Positions 15,641-18,179 of a stretch of 18,179 nt of DNA are shown piece after piece. Location: positions 1 through 18,179 of the forward strand of contig JBDIAR010000056.1 in the NCBI GenBank assembly GCA_039812545.1, given 5' to 3'. Within the stretch, counting starts at the first letter, position 1, and every line of letters starts with the position of its first letter. The notes under the pieces were generated by a model that saw only the letters and a program-made list of their open reading frames with translations, had not been told where the DNA came from and made no database searches. A program made the translations under genes and the position numbers. The stretch is from JBDIAR01 sp039812545. Lineage in GTDB: Bacteria; Actinomycetota; Actinomycetes; Actinomycetales; Dermatophilaceae.

Positions 15641-16594
15641 GTGAACCGTCATCACGAACCAGCAGACCGGCCGGGCGCCATCCACGCCCGGCCGGTCCCG
15701 CACCCCGGTCGTTGGGCCGGGGTGCTGGTCATCGTCGTCCTCGTGGCGATGTTGGTCAGTTCGTTCCTGACCAACGACCGCTGGGATCTGCCGACGGCCT
15801 GGCAGATCATGATCCAGCGCAATGTCATCGAAGGGCTGATGTGGGGCACCCTGATCGGCACGGTCGCCTCGATGTTCTTCGGGGTGGCACTCGGGCTGGT
15901 GCTGGCCGTCATGCGCCTCTCGCCGAACCCGCTGCTACGCGTCGTGTCGTTCGCCTACACCTGGTTCTTCCGCGCCATCCCCCGCTACGTCCTGCTGGGG
16001 ATGCTCGGCTCGGGTCTGGTGTACCTCTACCACACGATGGACGTCGGCCTGCCGTTCGGGCAGCAGCTCGCCGGTCTGCTCCACCTCAGCAACGATCTGA
16101 CGATCGGTGTCCTCGACATCCGCGACATCAGCAACAGCCTGGTCATCGGCATCGTCGGACTCGCGCTGTCGGAGGCCGCCTACATCGCCGAGATCGCGCG
16201 CGCCGGCATACTCTCCGTCGACAAGGGGCAGACCGAGGCGGCTCAGGCGCTCGGGATGGATCGCGGCAAGACGATGAAGCGGATCGTGCTCCCGCAGGCC
16301 ATGCGGGTCATCATCCCGCCGACCGGCAACGAGACGATCGCGATGGTGAAGGACACCTCGCTGCTGGCGGCGGTCCCGATCAACACCGAGCTCTACTTCC
16401 AGGCTCAGGTCCTGGGCAATATCACCGGCAAGACGATGGCGCAGTTCGTCGCCACGACCGCGTGGTACCTCATCATCTGCTCGATCCTGATGGTCGGTCA
16501 GTACTTCTTGGAGCGTCATTTCGGGCGCGGGTTCGGCGAGCCGAAGACCGCCAAGCCTGTGCCGCGGGTGCCGATCGGGGGTGAGGGGGGATGA
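15641..16594 (+). CDS. Amino-acid ABC transporter permease (HisM/GltK-type)
   Basis: It encodes 317 residues from GTG 15641, ten bases after the lipoprotein stop. It is an inner-membrane permease of the His/Glu/Gln/Arg family. After a Pro/Arg-rich cytoplasmic N-terminus there are hydrophobic segments at about residues 27-45, 64-90, 100-125, 165-185 and 265-285. The EAA loop that contacts the ATPase is EAAQALGMDRGKTMKRIVLPQA, followed by RVIIPPTGNETIAMVKDTSL, both hallmarks of this family. One permease gene is present, so it probably acts as a homodimer. A rare ATA codon occurs in a GCATAC motif at 16206. It overlaps the ATPase gene by four bases (ATGA), implying coupled translation. Confidence 0.94.
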   Translation: MNRHHEPADRPGAIHARPVPHPGRWAGVLVIVVLVAMLVSSFLTNDRWDLPTAWQIMIQRNVIEGLMWGTLIGTVASMFFGVALGLVLAVMRLSPNPLLRVVSFAYTWFFRAIPRYVLLGMLGSGLVYLYHTMDVGLPFGQQLAGLLHLSNDLTIGVLDIRDISNSLVIGIVGLALSEAAYIAEIARAGILSVDKGQTEAAQALGMDRGKTMKRIVLPQAMRVIIPPTGNETIAMVKDTSLLAAVPINTELYFQAQVLGNITGKTMAQFVATTAWYLIICSILMVGQYFLERHFGRGFGEPKTAKPVPRVPIGGEGG

Positions 16595-17421
16595 GTATGC
16601 CGGTCGAGGGCGTCGCGTCCACCGCTGCCTCGGGTACCCCGGGCGCCCGGCAGCCGCTGGTGCACGCGGTCAATGTGCACAAGTCGTTCGGGCATGTCGA
16701 GGTGCTCAAGGGCATCGACGTCGATGTCCACGCCCGCGAGGTGGTCTGCCTGCTTGGGCCCTCGGGTTCGGGCAAGACGACGTTCCTGCGGTGCATCAAC
16801 CAGCTGGAGACCATCGACGGCGGCCGGATCTGGGTGGACGGCGAATTGCTGGGGATCGAGGATCGCGGCGGGGTGCTGCACCGGTTGCCCGAGAAGCGGA
16901 TCGCCGCGCAGCGCCGGGAGATCGGCATGGTCTTCCAGCGGTTCAACCTCTTCCCGCATATGACCGCGCTCCAGAACATCGCCGAGGCCCCGATCCACGT
17001 GGCGCGGGTGTCCAAGAACGAGGCGCTGGAGACCGGCCGCCGACTGCTCGCGCAGGTCGGACTCGCCGACAAGGCGGACGTCTATCCGGCGCAGCTGTCC
17101 GGCGGGCAGCAGCAGCGGGTGGCGATCGCTCGGGCCCTGGCGATGCACCCCAAGCTGATGCTCTTCGACGAGCCGACCTCGGCGTTGGACCCCGAACTCG
17201 TCGACGACGTGCTCAGCGTCATGCGCGACCTGGCGAACCAGGGCATGACGATGATCGTCGTCACCCACGAGATGGGTTTCGCCCGCGACGTCGCGGACCG
17301 GGTGATCTTCATGGACGGCGGCGTCGTCGTCGAAGAGGGCGAGCCGAAATCGGTGATCACCAACCCGCAGCACGAGCGGACCCGGACCTTCCTACGCCGG
17401 GTGCTCGCTGAGCGGGAGTAG
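16591..17421 (+). CDS. Amino-acid ABC transporter ATPase (GlnQ/HisP-type)
   Basis: It encodes 276 residues from ATG 16591. ATG 16597, two codons later, lies at a better distance from the G-rich ribosome-binding stretch (GAGGGGGG, 16583-16590), so it may be the true start. It drives import of a polar amino acid by ATP hydrolysis on the cytoplasmic side. Motifs are Walker A GPSGSGKTT (residues 56-64), Q-loop VFQRFNLFPHMT, signature LSGGQQQRVAIARAL, Walker B LMLFDEPTSALDP and switch His VVTHEMGFA. The insertion with RGGVLHRLPEKRIAAQRR before the Q-loop is common in actinobacterial members of this group. It is the last gene of the importer operon; a hairpin at 17471-17488 could end the transcript. 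Confidence 0.95.
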   Translation: MSMPVEGVASTAASGTPGARQPLVHAVNVHKSFGHVEVLKGIDVDVHAREVVCLLGPSGSGKTTFLRCINQLETIDGGRIWVDGELLGIEDRGGVLHRLPEKRIAAQRREIGMVFQRFNLFPHMTALQNIAEAPIHVARVSKNEALETGRRLLAQVGLADKADVYPAQLSGGQQQRVAIARALAMHPKLMLFDEPTSALDPELVDDVLSVMRDLANQGMTMIVVTHEMGFARDVADRVIFMDGGVVVEEGEPKSVITNPQHERTRTFLRRVLAERE

Positions 17422-17429
17422 CCGGCCGG

Positions 17430-17488
17430 GTGGGCGGTCCGGGTATGCGCTCGGGGTATGCGGCCGCGTGGGCGGTCCGGTAACCGCC
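17430..17488. terminator. Convergent intergenic region: 13-bp direct repeat and possible terminator hairpin
   Basis: GTGGGCGGTCCGG occurs at 17430-17442 and again at 17468-17480. GGCGGT (17471-17476) pairs with ACCGCC (17483-17488) around a six-base loop, a modest hairpin without a clear T-tract, placed between convergent genes. Two GTATGC motifs (17443, 17456) lie between the direct repeats. Confidence 0.5.
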
Positions 17489-17492
17489 GGCG

Positions 17493-17780
17493 CTACTCCG
17501 GTTCGCGCTCGCCGAACGGACCGCGGTCGTCCGGCTCGGCGAGCTCGCGTTCGCCGAAGGGGCCGCGGTCGTCGGGTTCGGCGATCACGCGGGCGAGCAT
17601 CGGACCGCGTTCGTCCGGCTCCTCCTCGACGCGCTCGAGGAAGGGTCCGCGGTCGTCCTCTTCGGCGATGACCCGGGCGAGCATCGGGCCGCGCTCGTCC
17701 GGCTCCTCGACGACCCGCTCCAGGAAGGGTCCCCGATCATCGATAACCCGGTCGGTCTCGGCGGGCGTGTTCTCGCTCAT
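17493..17780 (-). CDS. Small acidic protein of six DDRGP 14-residue repeats
   Basis: It encodes 95 residues from ATG 17780, which has an ideal ribosome-binding site (AAGGAGG, about five bases upstream); the reading frame continues further upstream but has no better start. After a 13-residue head (MSENTPAETDRVI) the whole protein consists of 14-residue units beginning D-D/E-R-G-P, at residues 14, 28, 42, 56, 70 and 84. Units 1 and 3 read DDRGPFLERV, units 2 and 4 DERGPMLARV, and units 5 and 6 DDRGPFGERE. Units 1+2 and 3+4 form a 28-residue higher-order repeat with 26 of 28 positions identical. It is strongly acidic, with no Cys, no signal peptide and no membrane segment. I do not recognise a described family or function. 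A flexible or helical acidic binding scaffold is possible. It is probably monocistronic. Confidence 0.85.
   Translation of the reverse strand: MSENTPAETDRVIDDRGPFLERVVEEPDERGPMLARVIAEEDDRGPFLERVEEEPDERGPMLARVIAEPDDRGPFGERELAEPDDRGPFGEREPE
17496..17741 (-). repeat. 42-bp coding tandem repeats (six units, 84-bp higher order)
   Basis: The DNA behind the DDRGP repeats has a 42-bp period from 17741 down to 17496. The last unit is shorter. Units 1-2 and 3-4 are near copies, which points to duplication of an 84-bp block, while units 5-6 form a separate pair. The array is a likely site of copy-number change between strains. Confidence 0.85.
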
Positions 17781-17882
17781 GACTCCTCCTTCGCACCTGC
17801 CATCGTTGGCGGGTGCGCTGACTCGATCATGACACCGTATGCCGGTTGCCGCGAGCCCATGGGCCCGCTCGGACATGACGAG

Positions 17883-17953
17883 AGCGAGCGACGGGAATCG
17901 AACCCGCGTATCTAGCTTGGGAAGCTAGCGCTCTACCATTGAGCTACGCTCGC
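17883..17953 (-). tRNA. tRNA-Gly (anticodon CCC)
   Basis: On the minus strand, acceptor GCGAGCG (17953-17947) pairs with CGCTCGC (17890-17884), followed by discriminator T at 17883. The D-arm is GCTC-AATGGTA-GAGC. The anticodon stem CTAGC/GCTAG encloses TTCCCAA, giving CCC, which reads GGG glycine codons. The T-arm is GCGGG-TTCGATT-CCCGT with one G-T pair. Length is 71 nt, usual for tRNA-Gly. The CCA end is not encoded. A hairpin CTCGCC-GAC-GGCGAG (17958-17972) lies four bases before its 5' end. Confidence 0.96.
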
Positions 17954-17981
17954 GAACCTCGCCGACGGCGAGAGCACCGGC

Positions 17982-18010
17982 AGTCTAACCGACCTGGCAC
18001 ACGGCATACA
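17982..18010 (-). promoter_or_regulatory. Possible tRNA-Gly promoter
   Basis: On the minus strand TAGACT (17987-17982) could be a -10 box, with TGTATG (18010-18005) 17 bases upstream as a weak -35. The -35 overlaps a GCATAC motif. The match to consensus is poor. Confidence 0.25.
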
Positions 18011-18080
18011 CCTCGCGACCACACCACTGTCCGACCCCCCAACCCCTGTGCGAATCCTGTCGAGATGCAGCGAAGATGTC

Positions 18081-18121
18081 ACAAACGCAGTTTGTATGAA
18101 ACATAAACGCTGCGTTATGGA
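18081..18121 (+). promoter_or_regulatory. Candidate promoter with operator palindrome
   Basis: ACAAAC-GCA-GTTTGT (18081-18095) is a perfect inverted repeat in an AT-richer stretch. It overlaps a possible -35 TTGTAT (18092-18097), with TATGGA (18116-18121) as a -10 eighteen bases on. AGGAGGG (18124-18130) follows as a possible ribosome-binding site. The layout suggests a repressed promoter for a plus-strand gene beyond the window. Confidence 0.4.
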
Positions 18122-18142
18122 TTAGGAGGGCTTCTGCCCAGC

Positions 18143-18179
18143 GTGTTATGGGACGAGTGGGCAGTGCCAGTAGCGCTCA
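18143..18179 (+). CDS. Possible 5' end of a gene running off the window
   Basis: After AGGAGGG at 18124-18130, GTG 18143 and ATG 18148 each open a frame that stays open to the window end, only 12 and 10 residues. Spacing from the ribosome-binding site is 12 and 17 bases, longer than ideal, and codon use does not decide between them. Too short to identify. Confidence 0.2.
   Translation, partial: MLWDEWAVPVAL

Larger units (their letters stand above)
871..18009. repeat. Dispersed over-represented word GCATAC/GTATGC (36 copies)
   Basis: GCATAC starts at 871, 2005, 2103, 4255, 4798, 5743, 5790, 6981, 7125, 8207, 9373, 9503, 9628, 10662, 10678, 11521, 12048, 13270, 16206 and 18004. GTATGC starts at 1479, 2582, 4620, 5099, 6428, 6455, 9552, 9898, 11372, 13283, 14099, 14428, 16595, 17443, 17456 and 17837. 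Twenty-nine of the 36 have G before GCATAC (GGCATAC), and 13 are the full GGCATACC. With independent bases at 70% G+C about five copies are expected on both strands together. Confidence 0.85.

Noticed and set aside
17493..17780. Multi-core RiPP (graspetide-like) precursor reading of the DDRGP repeats
   Set aside because: The repeats contain no Ser, Thr, Lys or Cys to act as ring-forming nucleophiles, and no ATP-grasp ligase, protease or exporter for a peptide lies beside the gene.

Overview
This 18.2 kb window comes from a high-G+C actinobacterium (by eye about 70% G+C, strong G/C at third codon positions, many GTG starts and 4-base stop/start overlaps). The gene set, a galactofuranan cluster with a FadE5-type acyl-CoA dehydrogenase and a CopD-CtaG fusion, fits Actinomycetia. 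A Micrococcales/Intrasporangiaceae-like host is a guess. No transposase, integrase, phage gene or CRISPR array is visible.

Layout. 1-1659: the C-terminal end of a Cys-rich exported protein, joined across a 21-bp duplication to a GCS2/amidoligase-fold protein. 1764-3821: a membrane CopD-CtaG fusion for copper handling and cytochrome oxidase assembly. 3925-8894: a tight operon with UDP-galactopyranose mutase (glf), a GlfT2-type galactofuranosyltransferase, and the Wzm/Wzt exporter. Together these make UDP-galactofuranose, polymerise it on a lipid carrier and export the product. 8934-9923 (minus): a tandem GNAT acetyltransferase, divergent across a 13-bp tandem repeat from a papain-like protease carrying a C-terminal lectin-like propeller (10057-11991). 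A small gene after the protease resembles chagasin-type inhibitors of papain proteases. A strong bidirectional terminator separates this pair from a convergent acyl-CoA dehydrogenase (12497-14359, minus).

14360-14730 is a structured divergent intergenic region with two operator-like sites and three GGCGCC palindromes at 11-bp period. 14731-17421 is a complete polar amino-acid ABC importer (lipoprotein, permease, ATPase). 17493-17780 (minus) is a small acidic protein made almost wholly of 14-residue DDRGP repeats. A tRNA-Gly(CCC) follows at 17883-17953 (minus). The right edge is an AT-richer, promoter-like stretch with a perfect palindrome, probably serving a gene outside the window.

Across the whole window the hexamer GCATAC/GTATGC occurs 36 times, about seven times the base-composition expectation. 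It lies on both strands, in all reading frames and in noncoding DNA, and it accounts for every in-frame ATA codon I found. This looks like a genome-wide DNA word under selection. The motif, the protease-lectin/inhibitor pair and the DDRGP repeat protein are the parts most worth following up.
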